A stretch of 64,000 bases of DNA. Source: Domibacillus iocasae. Lineage in GTDB: Bacteria > Bacillota > Bacilli > Bacillales > Domibacillaceae. The notes beneath the pieces were generated by a model. That model ran no database searches. It was not told where the DNA came from and saw only the letters and a list, made by a program, of their open reading frames with translations. Positions 50,113 to 60,043 of the stretch are shown here, piece by piece. The stretch covers positions 61,654 to 125,653 of the forward strand of contig NZ_MAMP01000006.1 in the NCBI RefSeq assembly GCF_001750285.1. The letters run 5' to 3'. The first letter of the stretch is position 1; each line of letters starts with the position of its first letter. Made by a program: the position numbers and the translations under genes.

Positions 50113-51306
50113 ATGGCTTTGGACTGGCTTATGCAGCTCGGTGCTGCGGCAGGAAAATTATTGCTTCATCCTATCTTTTATTTTTCATTTATTCTCGCTT
50201 TTATCGTTGGCATGTTTCGTGTCACACGTGAGCGCAAAGATTTCGACACGCGCGTGTATGACATATATCAGGAAATCCGTTTTATTTTGCCGTCCAGCTT
50301 AGCGGTCGGTTTGGTATTATCATTGATCGGACTTACGCTTGGGCTGGCACTCCCGGCTGATCTGTTAAGTTTTATTGCTGCATTGTTCATTATCTTCAGC
50401 ATTGGCGGTTTTTTCCTTCTATCGCCTGCATGGACATTAACAGCCGCATACGCCGTTTTTTTCCTGTCTGAACGGCTCGGTTATTCGTTTATTTCCTATG
50501 AATCTCTTAAAATGAGTGCCATCTTGACCATTTTAGCGGTCTTAACGGCTCTTCTCGTCATAGCAGAAGGCGTGCTTATCCGCAAGCGCGGTCATCAAGG
50601 GACATCTCCCCGTTTGGAAATAAGCAAGCGGGGGCAAAAAACGGCTGTTCACCTTGCCCGCCGCCTTTGGCTCGTGCCCGTCTTTTTGCCGGTACCGGCA
50701 AGCCGCCCTCTTGATTCATTTGCGGACTGGTGGCCGATCATTCCAATTGGGGCAGAAAGCTACTACCTTGTTTTGTTTCCATTTTTAATTGGCTTTTCAA
50801 TGACGATCCGCAGTACACTGCCGGAGCTCGCTGTGCAGTCGACAGGCAGAAGTGTGATTTTTGCAGGCATCCTTGCTTTGCTTATAGCAGCAGGCTCTTA
50901 TTGGGTATGGCAGCTTTCGGCTATAGCCGTTCTGTTTGCTGCCGTTGCTAGAATCGCAATCACCCGCCGCCACTACAGCTATGAAAAGCATCGCCCGTAC
51001 TTTTTTACAACGCAGCCTAAAGGGATTATGATTGTTGGGGTACTGCCTGGAGCTCTTGCCCGGAAAATGGGGCTTGTCATTGGTGAGATCATCACTAAAG
51101 TAAACGGTATACCAGTCCATACAGAGCCGGAATTTTATAAAGCACTGCAAAAAAATGCAGCGTATTGCAAGCTTGAAGTCATTGGGAAAAACGGCCAGCT
51201 GCGATTTGTGCAAGGCTCTATTTATGAAAATGAGCATCATGAGCTTGGGCTGCTGTTTGCACCTGAAGAAAAAGAATATATGGATGACTCCGTGTTTTCT
51301 GATTAA
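50113..51306 (+). CDS. minJ: Topological determinant of cell division MinJ
   Basis: A 397-residue polar membrane protein that links DivIVA to MinCD. About seven or eight membrane segments fill residues 10-285, and a C-terminal PDZ domain follows (KGIMIVGVLPGALARKMGLVIGEIITKVNG). Position upstream of csbA-uvrBA matches B. subtilis minJ (yvjD), which supports the name. Start ATG 50113 follows GGAGGGAC; the frame runs open to 50050 without a ribosome site. Confidence 0.88.
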   Translation: MALDWLMQLGAAAGKLLLHPIFYFSFILAFIVGMFRVTRERKDFDTRVYDIYQEIRFILPSSLAVGLVLSLIGLTLGLALPADLLSFIAALFIIFSIGGFFLLSPAWTLTAAYAVFFLSERLGYSFISYESLKMSAILTILAVLTALLVIAEGVLIRKRGHQGTSPRLEISKRGQKTAVHLARRLWLVPVFLPVPASRPLDSFADWWPIIPIGAESYYLVLFPFLIGFSMTIRSTLPELAVQSTGRSVIFAGILALLIAAGSYWVWQLSAIAVLFAAVARIAITRRHYSYEKHRPYFFTTQPKGIMIVGVLPGALARKMGLVIGEIITKVNGIPVHTEPEFYKALQKNAAYCKLEVIGKNGQLRFVQGSIYENEHHELGLLFAPEEKEYMDDSVFSD

Positions 51307-51340
51307 ACGTCCTCAATCAAGAGGGCGTTTTTTATTTTTT
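51306..51340 (+). terminator. Terminator of minJ
   Basis: AACGTCCTC and GAGGGCGTT pair with one mismatch and a 6-nt loop, followed by TTTTATTTTTTT. Confidence 0.75.
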
Positions 51341-51439
51341 TAAAAATTATTGTATAACAGTTGTTGACTTATTATCACTGTTATAATACAATGAATTTAA
51401 CAGCAACACACTAATAAAAAATTAAAGGAGGAAATCAAC

Positions 51440-51568
51440 ATGATGCCATTAGAATTTTACCGTAACATTCCAGGAAAAGAGTGCTGCCAGTGTGGTTCAC
51501 AAATAACAGAACAGCACGAGTCTTATCACACAGAATGTGAGCGCTGCTTAAGCAAAATAGAGGAGTAA
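51440..51568 (+). CDS. YhfH-family zinc-ribbon small protein
   Basis: A 42-residue protein too short for most gene callers. Two C-x2-C pairs (CCQC at residues 15-18 and CERC near 33-36) with EQHESYHTEC between them form a small zinc ribbon as in the YhfH family. A strong ribosome site AAAGGAGGAAATCAAC precedes tandem ATG codons at 51440 and 51443. Function unknown; it has its own terminator and probably its own promoter (TATAAT near 51380). Confidence 0.8.
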   Translation: MMPLEFYRNIPGKECCQCGSQITEQHESYHTECERCLSKIEE

Positions 51569-51600
51569 CTGTATTGAACAATGTAACCGAATTCATTTGA

Positions 51601-51645
51601 AAAATCCGTCTGTTTCTTAACTAACAGAGCGGATTTTTCTTTTTT
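51601..51645 (+). terminator. Terminator of the YhfH-type gene
   Basis: AAATCCGTCTGTT and AACAGAGCGGATTT pair with one bulge, followed by TTCTTTTTTTT. Confidence 0.85.
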
Positions 51646-51689
51646 TTCTGTTTATTTATCGTTAAAATGTAGAAAAAGGAGTGGGTGTT

Positions 51690-52328
51690 ATGGGAGTTCA
51701 TACATATTTTAAAACGTTATCAGATCTGGAGCACTTATACCGCCTGCCGGGAAAATTTAAATTCCAGTCGCATAACGTAGCGGCTCATTCATTTAAAGTG
51801 ACGAAAATTGCGCAGTTTTTAGGAACGGTGGAAGAAATGAACGGGGAAACAGTCGATTGGCGGTCGCTTTACGAAAAAGCGCTCAATCATGACTATGCAG
51901 AATTGTTTACCGGTGATATAAAAACACCAGTCAAATATGCGACAGTCGAGTTAAAAGAATTGTTTTCTCAAGTGGAAGAAAAAATGGCGCGACGGTTTAT
52001 TGAAGCGGAATTTCCGGCAGAATTCCACGAAGCGTATTTCCGCCGTTTGAAGGAAGGGAAAGACAGCTCGCTTGAAGGACGTATTTTATCAGTAGCGGAT
52101 AAAGTGGATTTACTATATGAAGCGTACGGTGAAATTTTAAAGCGCAATCCGGACCCGCTTTTTTTTGAAATTTACGAAGAGGCGCTAAACACCATCTTGA
52201 AATTTCAGGATCTTCACTGTGTTCAATATTTTATTGATCACATTATGCCCGACATGCTGGCGGAAAAATTTATGCCGCACAGCGAGCTGCGTGATTTAAC
52301 AGAGCGCATTATCAGCCGGTCTGAATGA
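51690..52328 (+). CDS. HD-domain hydrolase of the YfbR (5-nucleotidase) type
   Basis: A 212-residue cytosolic HD-domain protein. Metal ligands are seen in HNVAAHSFKVTKIA (His), NHDYAELFTGDI (His-Asp) and LSVADKVDLLYEAYGE (Asp). This arrangement fits YfbR-type deoxyribonucleoside 5-monophosphatases; the family in Bacillus is not characterised in detail. ATG 51690 follows AAAGGAGTGGGTGTT; a GTG at 51681 overlaps that site. Confidence 0.8.
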   Translation: MGVHTYFKTLSDLEHLYRLPGKFKFQSHNVAAHSFKVTKIAQFLGTVEEMNGETVDWRSLYEKALNHDYAELFTGDIKTPVKYATVELKELFSQVEEKMARRFIEAEFPAEFHEAYFRRLKEGKDSSLEGRILSVADKVDLLYEAYGEILKRNPDPLFFEIYEEALNTILKFQDLHCVQYFIDHIMPDMLAEKFMPHSELRDLTERIISRSE

Positions 52329-52391
52329 ATCGGGTCTTTTCGAATTCGGAAAAATCCAGTATGATAAAAGAAAACAGCTGGGAGGAAGATG

Positions 52392-52628
52392 ATGGTTGAT
52401 AAGATGATTCTGGCGTTGTTTATGCCCGCTTTGCTCGTTTTGCTTTTTTCACGCGTAACGTACAACCAGTTTCTCGGTCTGATTTTAACAGTCGCACTTA
52501 TTGCCGCATCCGCCTATAAAGGATACACCCATATGTGGGAATTAATTATTATTGATGCTTTTTCACTAACAGCCGGTCTTTGGTTATCTAACCGGATGAT
52601 GAAGCAGCTAAAAGTGAAGCTCAACTGA
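52392..52628 (+). CDS. csbA: CsbA-family membrane protein
   Basis: A 78-residue membrane protein with three hydrophobic segments and a conserved LVLLFSRVTYNQFLGLILTVALI stretch. It matches CsbA (DUF2198), a SigB-dependent protein of unknown role directly upstream of uvrB in B. subtilis, and the position is the same here. No SigB box was seen upstream. Tandem ATG codons at 52389 and 52392: the second has the better distance (6 nt) from GGAGG. Confidence 0.85.
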   Translation: MVDKMILALFMPALLVLLFSRVTYNQFLGLILTVALIAASAYKGYTHMWELIIIDAFSLTAGLWLSNRMMKQLKVKLN

Positions 52629-52657
52629 CACCGAAAAAATACTTCGGTGTTTTTTTG
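52628..52657 (+). terminator. Terminator of csbA
   Basis: ACACCGAA and TTCGGTGT pair perfectly with a 7-nt loop, followed by T7. Confidence 0.88.
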
Positions 52658-52695
52658 TTGCTTTTAAGCCGGCCAAAAAATGAACATAAAAGTTT

Positions 52696-52815
52696 TATAA
52701 TGGCTCCCAGCTTTTTAATCGCGGGTGCAAAATCCGAAATTTGGATTGATGTTCTTTAAAAAGCAGCAAAAGCATGCGGTCCGAACAAGTGTGTGCTTTT
52801 TGTTGGCTTTTTTTG
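52696..52815 (+). ncRNA. Candidate structured RNA or leader between csbA and uvrB
   Basis: A TATAAT at 52696-52701 is followed by about 110 nt without an ORF. AATCC/GGATT near 52735-52748 can pair, and a long hairpin follows (AAAAAGC-AG-CAAAAGCA with TGCTTTTTG-TT-GGCTTTTT, 52758-52813) that ends in T7. This is the layout of a short terminated transcript. No -35 box matches and no known riboswitch class is recognised. A second promoter for uvrB lies after it. Confidence 0.35.
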
Positions 52816-52817
52816 TT

Positions 52818-52845
52818 TTGATCGTGTTAAAATGGGAAGTATAAA
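52818..52845 (+). promoter_or_regulatory. Candidate promoter of uvrBA
   Basis: TTGATC and TATAAA are spaced 16 nt, 35 nt before the uvrB start. A LexA-like half-conserved CGAAC-N4-GTGTG at 52782-52795 lies upstream but is imperfect. Confidence 0.5.
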
Positions 52846-52879
52846 AAGAAAGAACGGATAAAGACAGGGGGCCTGCACG

Positions 52880-54856
52880 TTGGCGCAGCAATTTAATTTA
52901 GTTTCTAAATATAAGCCGGAGGGGGATCAGCCTGCCGCAATCAAAGAATTAACGGAGGGCATCCGCGGCGGTAAAAAACATCAAACACTGCTTGGTGCGA
53001 CCGGTACAGGAAAAACATTTACGATCTCCAATGTCATACAGGAAGTAAAGAAACCAACGCTTGTTATTGCGCACAATAAGACGCTCGCCGGTCAGTTATA
53101 TAGCGAATTCAAAGAATTTTTTCCCGACAATGCTGTTGAGTATTTTGTCAGTTATTACGACTATTATCAACCGGAAGCTTACGTGCCGCAGACCGATACA
53201 TTTATTGAAAAAGACGCCAGCATCAATGATGAGATTGATAAGCTTCGCCATTCGGCAACGTCTTCTTTATTTGAACGCGATGATGTGATTATTATCGCGT
53301 CTGTTTCGTGTATTTACGGCCTCGGTTCGCCGGAAGAATATAAAGAGATGGTTATTTCGCTCCGGACCGGCATGGAAATTGCCCGGAACGATTTGCTGCG
53401 GCGGCTCGTTGACATTCAATATGAACGGAACGATATTGATTTTAAGCGCGGTACTTTTCGGGTTCGCGGCGACGTTGTCGAGATTTTTCCAGCATCAAGA
53501 GATGAACGATGTATTCGGGTTGAATTTTTCGGCGATGATATTGACCGTATTCGGGAAGTGGACGCTTTAACTGGTGAAATTATGGGCGACCGTGATCACG
53601 TTGCTATTTTCCCGGCAAGCCACTTCGTTACCCGGGAAGAAAAAATGAACATTGCGATCGGCAATATTGAACAGGAGCTGGAAGAGCGGCTTGCGGAACT
53701 GCGGGCGGAAGAAAAGCTTTTAGAAGCGCAGCGGCTGGAACAGCGCACGCGCTACGATTTGGAAATGATGCGGGAAATGGGGTTTTGTTCGGGAATTGAA
53801 AACTACTCGCGTCATTTAACACTTCGTCCGCCCGGGTCAACACCATATACATTGATTGATTATTTTCCAGAAGACTTTTTGATGGTTATTGATGAATCGC
53901 ACGTGACACTGCCGCAAGTGCGCGGTATGTACAATGGGGACCAGGCGCGCAAGCAGGTGCTTGTTGATCATGGATTCCGCCTGCCATCTGCGAAAGATAA
54001 CCGCCCGCTGACGTTTGCTGAATTTGAAGACCACATTAATCAAATTGTCTATGTTTCAGCGACACCGGGTCCTTATGAGCTGGAGCATACGCCTGAGATG
54101 ACCCAGCAGATTATTCGTCCAACCGGCCTGCTCGATCCAACGATTGAGGTACGGCCGATTGAAGGCCAGATTGATGACTTAATTGGAGAAATCAATGAAC
54201 GGATCGAGAAGAACGAACGTGTGCTTGTTACCACACTAACGAAAAAAATGTCGGAAGACTTGACCGATTATTTGAAAGAAATCGGCATTAAAGTCCAGTA
54301 TTTGCATTCTGAAATTAAAACGCTTGAACGGATTGAAATTATTCGTGACTTGCGCCTCGGCAAATACGATGTGCTGATCGGCATTAACCTGCTGCGTGAG
54401 GGGCTGGATATTCCAGAAGTATCATTAGTGACGATTTTAGATGCGGACAAAGAAGGTTTCCTGCGTTCGGAGCGGTCTTTAATTCAGACGATCGGGCGCG
54501 CTGCGCGTAATTCAGAAGGAAAAGTTATTATGTACGCGGACAAAATGACCGATTCCATGACAAAAGCCATTAGCGAGACGAAACGGCGCCGTGAAATTCA
54601 GGAAGCCTACAACGAAAAACATGGCGTGACGCCAATGACAATTCAAAAAGATATTCGTGATGTTATCCGCGCGACACAAGCGGCGGAAGACACGGAAACA
54701 TATACATCTAAAACAACCGGCAAAAAAATGTCGAAGCAGGAAAGACAAAAACTTATTATGAATCTCGAAGCGGAAATGAAAGAAGCGGCCAAAGCACTTG
54801 ATTTCGAACGCGCTGCCGAGCTTCGTGACGCATTGTTTGAACTTAAATCAGAATAG
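52880..54856 (+). CDS. uvrB: Excinuclease ABC subunit B
   Basis: A 658-residue DNA-repair helicase that verifies lesions and recruits UvrC. Walker [11 protein letters not shown] near residues 36-45, the beta-hairpin region [12 protein letters not shown] near 92-103, the DEAD-like [12 protein letters not shown] and helicase motif VI ([12 protein letters not shown]) are visible, and a UVR domain ends it ([21 protein letters not shown]). It starts at TTG 52880 after CAGGGGGC. uvrA follows with a 10-nt gap, forming the classical uvrBA operon. Confidence 0.97.
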   Translation: MAQQFNLVSKYKPEGDQPAAIKELTEGIRGGKKHQTLLGATGTGKTFTISNVIQEVKKPTLVIAHNKTLAGQLYSEFKEFFPDNAVEYFVSYYDYYQPEAYVPQTDTFIEKDASINDEIDKLRHSATSSLFERDDVIIIASVSCIYGLGSPEEYKEMVISLRTGMEIARNDLLRRLVDIQYERNDIDFKRGTFRVRGDVVEIFPASRDERCIRVEFFGDDIDRIREVDALTGEIMGDRDHVAIFPASHFVTREEKMNIAIGNIEQELEERLAELRAEEKLLEAQRLEQRTRYDLEMMREMGFCSGIENYSRHLTLRPPGSTPYTLIDYFPEDFLMVIDESHVTLPQVRGMYNGDQARKQVLVDHGFRLPSAKDNRPLTFAEFEDHINQIVYVSATPGPYELEHTPEMTQQIIRPTGLLDPTIEVRPIEGQIDDLIGEINERIEKNERVLVTTLTKKMSEDLTDYLKEIGIKVQYLHSEIKTLERIEIIRDLRLGKYDVLIGINLLREGLDIPEVSLVTILDADKEGFLRSERSLIQTIGRAARNSEGKVIMYADKMTDSMTKAISETKRRREIQEAYNEKHGVTPMTIQKDIRDVIRATQAAEDTETYTSKTTGKKMSKQERQKLIMNLEAEMKEAAKALDFERAAELRDALFELKSE

Positions 54857-54866
54857 AGGTGCTCAT

Positions 54867-57719
54867 ATGGCCATTGATCATATATCGGTAAAAGGGGCGC
54901 GTGCCCACAATTTAAAAAACATAGATATTACCATTCCCCGCGATCAGCTTGTCGTGTTAACGGGATTGTCCGGTTCAGGGAAATCATCACTTGCGTTTGA
55001 TACTATTTATGCGGAAGGGCAGCGGCGCTATGTAGAGTCACTTTCCGCTTATGCCCGGCAGTTTCTGGGTCAAATGGACAAACCGGATGTCGATTCGATC
55101 GAAGGGCTGTCGCCGGCCATTTCGATTGACCAAAAAACGACAAGCCGTAATCCGCGGTCGACTGTTGGAACGGTAACGGAAATTTATGACTATTTGCGCC
55201 TGCTATATGCACGTGTTGGGCGGCCTGTCTGCCCAATTCACGGCATTGAAATTACATCCCAAACGATCGGCCAAATGGTGGACCGTATTATGGAGCTTGA
55301 AGAACGAACGAAAATCCAAGTGCTCGCCCCAGTCATTTCCGGACGCAAAGGCACACATGTGAAAGTGTTTGAAGATGTAAAGCGCCAAGGCTATGTGAGG
55401 GTCCGTGTCAACGGTGAGATGCGTGATTTAGAAGAAGACATTGAACTTGAGAAAAATAAAAAACATTCTATTGAAGTCATTATCGACCGGATTGTTGTAA
55501 AAGAAGGCGTGGAAGCGCGCTTGGCAGACTCGATTGAAACAGCGCTTCGTCTCGGTGAAGGCAACGTGATTATCGATGTGATCGGCGAAGAAGAGCTGTT
55601 GTTTAGTGAACACCACGCCTGCCCGCACTGCGGCTTTTCTGTCGGCGAACTGGAGCCGCGCATGTTTTCATTTAACAGTCCGTTCGGCGCCTGTCCGTCA
55701 TGTGACGGTCTCGGTATGAAGAAAAAAGTGGATGTCGATCTCGTTATTCCAATTAAAGATCTTTCTTTAAACGAAAATGCGATTGCGCCCTGGGAGCCGA
55801 TTAGTTCTCAATATTATCCGCAGCTGTTAAAAGCGGTCTGTACCCATTACAAGATTGATATGGATACCCCGTGGAAAGACCTGCCGGCTGAGCAGACGGA
55901 TAAATTATTGAACGGCTCTGGAAGGGACAAAATCCGTTTCCGCTATGAAAATGATTTTGGCCAAATTCGGGATAACTCTATTCAATTTGAAGGCGTGCTC
56001 AGCAACATTGAGCGCCGCTATAAAGAAACAAGCTCTGACTACATTCGTGACCAGATGGAAAAATATATGGGTGAATCAAATTGTCCGACATGTAAAGGGC
56101 AGCGGTTGAAAAAAGAAAGCCTTGCTGTGAAAATTGACAGCTTGAATATATCGGAAGTGGCCGCTTTTTCGATTCAGGAAGCGTCGGATTTCTTTAAAGA
56201 CATCGTCCTGACAGAAAAAGAAATGCAGATTGCCCGTCTTGTCTTGCGGGAAATTTGTGAACGGCTCGGCTTTTTAATCGATGTCGGTCTTGATTATTTA
56301 ACATTAAGCCGTGCAGCAGGAACACTTTCGGGAGGGGAAGCACAGCGGATTCGGCTTGCTACGCAAATCGGCTCGCGTTTAACCGGCGTGCTGTATATTT
56401 TAGATGAACCATCGATCGGTCTCCACCAGCGTGATAATGACCGGTTGATCAGCACGATGCAAAATATGCGTGACATCGGGAATACGCTCATTGTCGTAGA
56501 GCATGATGAAGATACGATGATCGCAGCGGATTACTTAATTGATATCGGACCGGGTGCCGGTGTCCACGGCGGAGAAGTGATCGCGGCTGGTACACCAAAA
56601 GAAGTAATGGAGAATAAAAAATCGCTTACCGGCCAGTATTTGTCCGGTGAAAAATATATTCCATTGCCGGAAGAAAGACGCAAACCGGATGGACGCTGGA
56701 TTGAAGTGACAGGTGCGAAAGAAAATAACTTGAAAAATGTGAAGGCGAAATTTCCGCTTGGCTTGTTTACCGCTGTAACGGGTGTATCAGGATCCGGAAA
56801 AAGTACGTTAATTAACGAAATTTTGTACAAATCTTTAGCGCAAAAGCTGAATAAAGCAAAAGCGCGTCCAGGTGCCCATAAAGAAGTAAAAGGGATTGAC
56901 CAGCTGGAAAAAGTCATCGATATTGATCAATCACCAATTGGGCGGACGCCCCGTTCCAATCCAGCCACATATACAGGTGTGTTTGACGACATTCGTGACG
57001 TATTTGCACAGACAAATGAAGCGAAAGTGCGGGGATATAAAAAAGGGCGCTTTAGCTTTAATGTAAAAGGCGGCCGCTGTGAAGCGTGCCGTGGTGACGG
57101 AATCATAAAAATTGAAATGCACTTTCTTCCTGATGTGTATGTACCATGTGAAGTATGTCATGGCAAACGGTATAACCGTGAAACACTTGAAGTAAAATAT
57201 AAAGGCCAAAACATTTCAGATGTGCTTGAAATGACAGTGGACGATGCCCTTGTGTTCTTTGAAAATATTCCGAAAATCAGCCGGAAGCTTCAAACTATTG
57301 CAGACGTTGGACTTGGGTATATTACACTCGGACAGCCGGCTACGACGTTATCAGGAGGAGAAGCACAGCGTGTCAAACTCGCATCCGAGCTGCATCGCCG
57401 TTCCAATGGCCGCTCGTTTTATATTTTGGATGAGCCGACGACGGGTCTGCACACCGATGATATTGCCCGGCTGCTGGAAGTGTTGCAGCGTCTCGTGGAA
57501 AATGGTGACACTGTGCTTGTTATTGAGCATAATCTTGATGTCATTAAAGCGGCGGATTATCTTGTGGACCTTGGTCCTGAAGGCGGAGATAAAGGCGGCA
57601 CCATCGTTGCATCGGGTACACCTGAGGAGATTGCCGACACAAAAGAATCATACACCGGTTATTATTTGAAGAAAATTTTGGAGCGTGACCGGGAACGAAT
57701 GACTGTGCAGTTAAAATAA
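54867..57719 (+). CDS. uvrA: Excinuclease ABC subunit A
   Basis: A 950-residue damage-recognition ATPase with two ABC modules. First Walker [13 protein letters not shown] near residues 31-42 and signature [12 protein letters not shown]; second Walker [11 protein letters not shown] near 640 and signature [12 protein letters not shown]. Zinc fingers: [14 protein letters not shown] to CPSCDGLG and [13 protein letters not shown] to CEVCHG. Start ATG 54867 follows AGAGGTGCTCAT; the longer frame to 54798 lies inside uvrB. Loaded with UvrB, it starts nucleotide excision repair. Confidence 0.98.
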   Translation: MAIDHISVKGARAHNLKNIDITIPRDQLVVLTGLSGSGKSSLAFDTIYAEGQRRYVESLSAYARQFLGQMDKPDVDSIEGLSPAISIDQKTTSRNPRSTVGTVTEIYDYLRLLYARVGRPVCPIHGIEITSQTIGQMVDRIMELEERTKIQVLAPVISGRKGTHVKVFEDVKRQGYVRVRVNGEMRDLEEDIELEKNKKHSIEVIIDRIVVKEGVEARLADSIETALRLGEGNVIIDVIGEEELLFSEHHACPHCGFSVGELEPRMFSFNSPFGACPSCDGLGMKKKVDVDLVIPIKDLSLNENAIAPWEPISSQYYPQLLKAVCTHYKIDMDTPWKDLPAEQTDKLLNGSGRDKIRFRYENDFGQIRDNSIQFEGVLSNIERRYKETSSDYIRDQMEKYMGESNCPTCKGQRLKKESLAVKIDSLNISEVAAFSIQEASDFFKDIVLTEKEMQIARLVLREICERLGFLIDVGLDYLTLSRAAGTLSGGEAQRIRLATQIGSRLTGVLYILDEPSIGLHQRDNDRLISTMQNMRDIGNTLIVVEHDEDTMIAADYLIDIGPGAGVHGGEVIAAGTPKEVMENKKSLTGQYLSGEKYIPLPEERRKPDGRWIEVTGAKENNLKNVKAKFPLGLFTAVTGVSGSGKSTLINEILYKSLAQKLNKAKARPGAHKEVKGIDQLEKVIDIDQSPIGRTPRSNPATYTGVFDDIRDVFAQTNEAKVRGYKKGRFSFNVKGGRCEACRGDGIIKIEMHFLPDVYVPCEVCHGKRYNRETLEVKYKGQNISDVLEMTVDDALVFFENIPKISRKLQTIADVGLGYITLGQPATTLSGGEAQRVKLASELHRRSNGRSFYILDEPTTGLHTDDIARLLEVLQRLVENGDTVLVIEHNLDVIKAADYLVDLGPEGGDKGGTIVASGTPEEIADTKESYTGYYLKKILERDRERMTVQLK

Positions 57720-57784
57720 AATGAAACCTTTTGCCGATGGATTCGTATAAACGAACAGGAAGTAAAAACGGGAGGTTCATATTT

Positions 57785-58978
57785 ATGAGCGAAGAAAAAC
57801 TGCGAATTTTAAAAATGGTGGAGACAGGTATTATTTCAGCGGATGAAGCAGTAAAATTGATTGAAGCATTGGAGAAAAACGGCACTGATTCAAATGCGGG
57901 TACACGTTCTTCCTCCTCCACAAAGTCAACGGAAGGCTCAAAAGGATTTGGCGGTATTTTTGAAGAACTTGAGAAGTTTGGCCAAAAAATGGCCGGCCAG
58001 CGTCCAAAAACCGAAACCGTCTCACAGTCAAAGGAAAAATTATTTGAATTTATGCAGTCCGCTATGCAGCGTTTAAAGGATGTGGAAGTACCGTTTGTTG
58101 GAAAAGGAACTGAATTTACTCATGTTTTTTATGAACAGGGGACGCTGCCGCGGCATTTAAAGCTTGAAACGGCAAATGGTGCGGTGACAATCCGGCCATG
58201 GGATGGTGACGGTGTCAAAGCGGAGTGCCATGTAAAAGTGTATGGGGCTGCCACGGAAGAAGAAGCAAAAGAGTCATTCTTGAAAAACAGTATTTTTTAT
58301 GCGCGTGAAGACAAGTTGTCTTTCTCGGTCGGCTTAAAGCTGATGAAAACGGATGTTACGCTTTATATACCTTCTAGTGAATTAGAAGACATATCGGTTA
58401 AGCTATTCAACGGTGCATTTGATATGAGAGATATAAAAGCGGAAAAACTTGAAGTTCGTTCCGGAAACGGAAAAATGGAATTGAAAAACAGTAACATTGC
58501 GGTTATTGAAGTGGAAACAGGCAACGGCCCGATCCGTATCATTGACTGTGAAGGCGAGCGGGCTGAACTGAATACATTTAACGGCGCGATTCATATGGTC
58601 GGTACGTACCGCTTTGCAGATTTGCAGACGTTTAACGGAAACATATTATACGATGCGAAAAAAGATCAGGCGGAAGCGGTTCGCGCAGAATCAATGACAG
58701 GCAATATTGAACTATACTCACCACAGGAACTCGCTGTAAAAGGTGAAATTCGGACGACGGCAGGTCGTTTAACGCTTCCGGAAACTGGTATGGCCAGCGT
58801 AATTGAAAAAGACGAGCGCATTCAAAAATCGCTGAAATTTGAAAGTGATAACCTGCTTGATGGGCGCCAGCTTGTCATAGATGCTGAAACAAAAACAGGC
58901 TCTGTCACACTGCGGATGTCTTCATTGCGCCAGACACCGCCGGCAGGCCCGGATGATTCATTCGACGCAGGTATTTAA
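57785..58978 (+). CDS. yvlB: YvlB-like DUF4097 family protein
   Basis: A 397-residue soluble protein. The N-terminal 40 residues (MSEEKLRILKMVETGIISADEAVKLIEAL) form the SHOCT-like helical domain of YvlB. A Ser-rich linker follows, then a beta-helix-like repeat region near 120-390 (ETANGAVTIRPW, NGAFDMRDIKAEKLEVRSGNGKM, ETGNGPIRI, NTFNGAIHM, QTFNGNILY), typical of DUF4097. Function unknown; the orthologue stands behind uvrA in B. subtilis too. ATG 57785 follows GGGAGGTTCATATTT. Paired with yvlD downstream. Confidence 0.85.
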   Translation: MSEEKLRILKMVETGIISADEAVKLIEALEKNGTDSNAGTRSSSSTKSTEGSKGFGGIFEELEKFGQKMAGQRPKTETVSQSKEKLFEFMQSAMQRLKDVEVPFVGKGTEFTHVFYEQGTLPRHLKLETANGAVTIRPWDGDGVKAECHVKVYGAATEEEAKESFLKNSIFYAREDKLSFSVGLKLMKTDVTLYIPSSELEDISVKLFNGAFDMRDIKAEKLEVRSGNGKMELKNSNIAVIEVETGNGPIRIIDCEGERAELNTFNGAIHMVGTYRFADLQTFNGNILYDAKKDQAEAVRAESMTGNIELYSPQELAVKGEIRTTAGRLTLPETGMASVIEKDERIQKSLKFESDNLLDGRQLVIDAETKTGSVTLRMSSLRQTPPAGPDDSFDAGI

Positions 58979-59004
58979 TTCACGAAGTAAGGGAGCGTTT
59001 TAGA

Positions 59005-59352
59005 ATGGGCTGGGTTTTGGGCGTGCTCATTAATGCAGTGTTATTTGTTGCACTGGCTGGTTATTTTCCAGGTTTGCATGTAGACAGTTTCTTCTATGCC
59101 GTCATTGCCAGCCTTGTGTTATCAGTTTTAAACTTGATTGTTCGGCCGGTGCTCGTCATTTTAACACTGCCGATCACGATGATCTCACTCGGATTGTTTC
59201 TGTTTGTGATCAATGCGATCACATTGCTGATGACTGATAACATTATGGGCTATGCTTTCGATATTGAAAGCTTTGGTTTGGCTCTTGTCATTGCGGTCAT
59301 TATGGCATTGGTCAACATCATACTGCAAATAACAATTTTACGAAAAAAGTAA
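59005..59352 (+). CDS. yvlD: YvlD-like phage-holin-family membrane protein
   Basis: A 115-residue membrane protein with four hydrophobic segments and the conserved SVLNLIVRPVLVILTLPITMISLGLFLFVINAI block of the YvlD/DUF360 family (holin superfamily IV in databases). It is not a prophage gene; the yvlB-yvlD pair is a standard chromosomal unit. Role unknown, possibly envelope stress. ATG 59005 follows AAGGGAGCGTTTTAGA. Confidence 0.88.
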   Translation: MGWVLGVLINAVLFVALAGYFPGLHVDSFFYAVIASLVLSVLNLIVRPVLVILTLPITMISLGLFLFVINAITLLMTDNIMGYAFDIESFGLALVIAVIMALVNIILQITILRKK

Positions 59353-59382
59353 AAACAGGAAGCGGCTGCTTCCTGTTTTTTG
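59353..59382. terminator. Bidirectional terminator between yvlD and the amidase
   Basis: AACAGGAAGC and GCTTCCTGTT form a 10-bp stem with a GGCT loop and A/T tracts on both sides, serving the two convergent genes. Confidence 0.88.
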
Positions 59383-59387
59383 TTTTT

Positions 59388-59918
59388 TTACAAACATGTT
59401 TTTTGGATAGCCGCTGCAATTGCTTTTGCGCATGTTTGCCGATATGCGTTTGTTTTAAGCAAATTGGCTTCGGCCTGGTTCGTCATAAAACCGGCTTCGA
59501 TTAAAATGGCCGGCATTTTTGTTTTGCGCAGTACATAAAAGTCAGCCGTTTTCACACCACGGTCGCGCCGTCCGGTGGCTAGAACAAGTTCATGCTGCAC
59601 CATCTTTGCAATGGCAAGCGCTTTTGCCGGCCGTGAAGAATGGATATATGTTTCGATGCCGTGGGGGCTGGTCCAGCCTGTCCCAAAAGCATTTGCGTGA
59701 ATTGATATGTATAAATCAGCACCTGCTGCATTGGCTTTTTGAACCCGTTCCGACAACGACACATCTCGGTTCTCATCATGAACAAACAATACGTCAGCGG
59801 GCAGCAATTCCTGAAGAATTAAAGCTGTTTGCCGGTTAAATTCAAATTCTTTCATCCCATCCGGTGTTCGCTTTCCGGGTGTTGTCCACCCATGCCCTGC
59901 ATCAATCGCTATTTTCAT
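59388..59918 (-). CDS. N-acetylmuramoyl-L-alanine amidase (Amidase_3)
   Basis: A 176-residue zinc amidase that cleaves the bond between muramic acid and the stem peptide. AIDAGHGWTTPG (zinc His), the Glu in GMKEFEFNRQ, SIHANAFG (zinc His) and ILIEAGFMTN (catalytic Glu) are all visible. There is no signal peptide or wall-binding domain, so it is the bare catalytic domain like CwlC/CwlD cores without an anchor; it may act on the mother-cell side or after lysis. ATG 59918 follows AAAGGAG; a GTG at 59927 overlaps it. Confidence 0.88.
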   Translation of the reverse strand: MKIAIDAGHGWTTPGKRTPDGMKEFEFNRQTALILQELLPADVLFVHDENRDVSLSERVQKANAAGADLYISIHANAFGTGWTSPHGIETYIHSSRPAKALAIAKMVQHELVLATGRRDRGVKTADFYVLRKTKMPAILIEAGFMTNQAEANLLKTNAYRQTCAKAIAAAIQKTCL

Positions 59919-59996
59919 TTTTTTCACTCCTTTCTCTTTTTATATACAGGAGAATGGCGAAAATCGATACTGAAACAGCTGTTTTTATTGGAAACA

Positions 59997-60005
59997 TGGT
60001 ACAAT
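59997..60005 (+). promoter_or_regulatory. Extended -10 promoter of the hprK operon
   Basis: TGGTACAAT is an extended -10 element located 38 nt before the hprK ATG. The -35 region is weak. Confidence 0.5.
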
Positions 60006-60043
60006 AAAGGCAATTCGTTTTGTTTGAAGGGGAGGGAATAACA

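Noticed and set aside
52782-52795. LexA (DinR) box before uvrB
   Set aside because: CGAAC-N4-GTGTG has one key mismatch in the second half and lies in the loop of a long hairpin, so it is mentioned only as a possibility.
59005-59352. Prophage holin
   Set aside because: Databases name this family phage holin, but it is the chromosomal yvlD in its usual place and no other phage gene is near.
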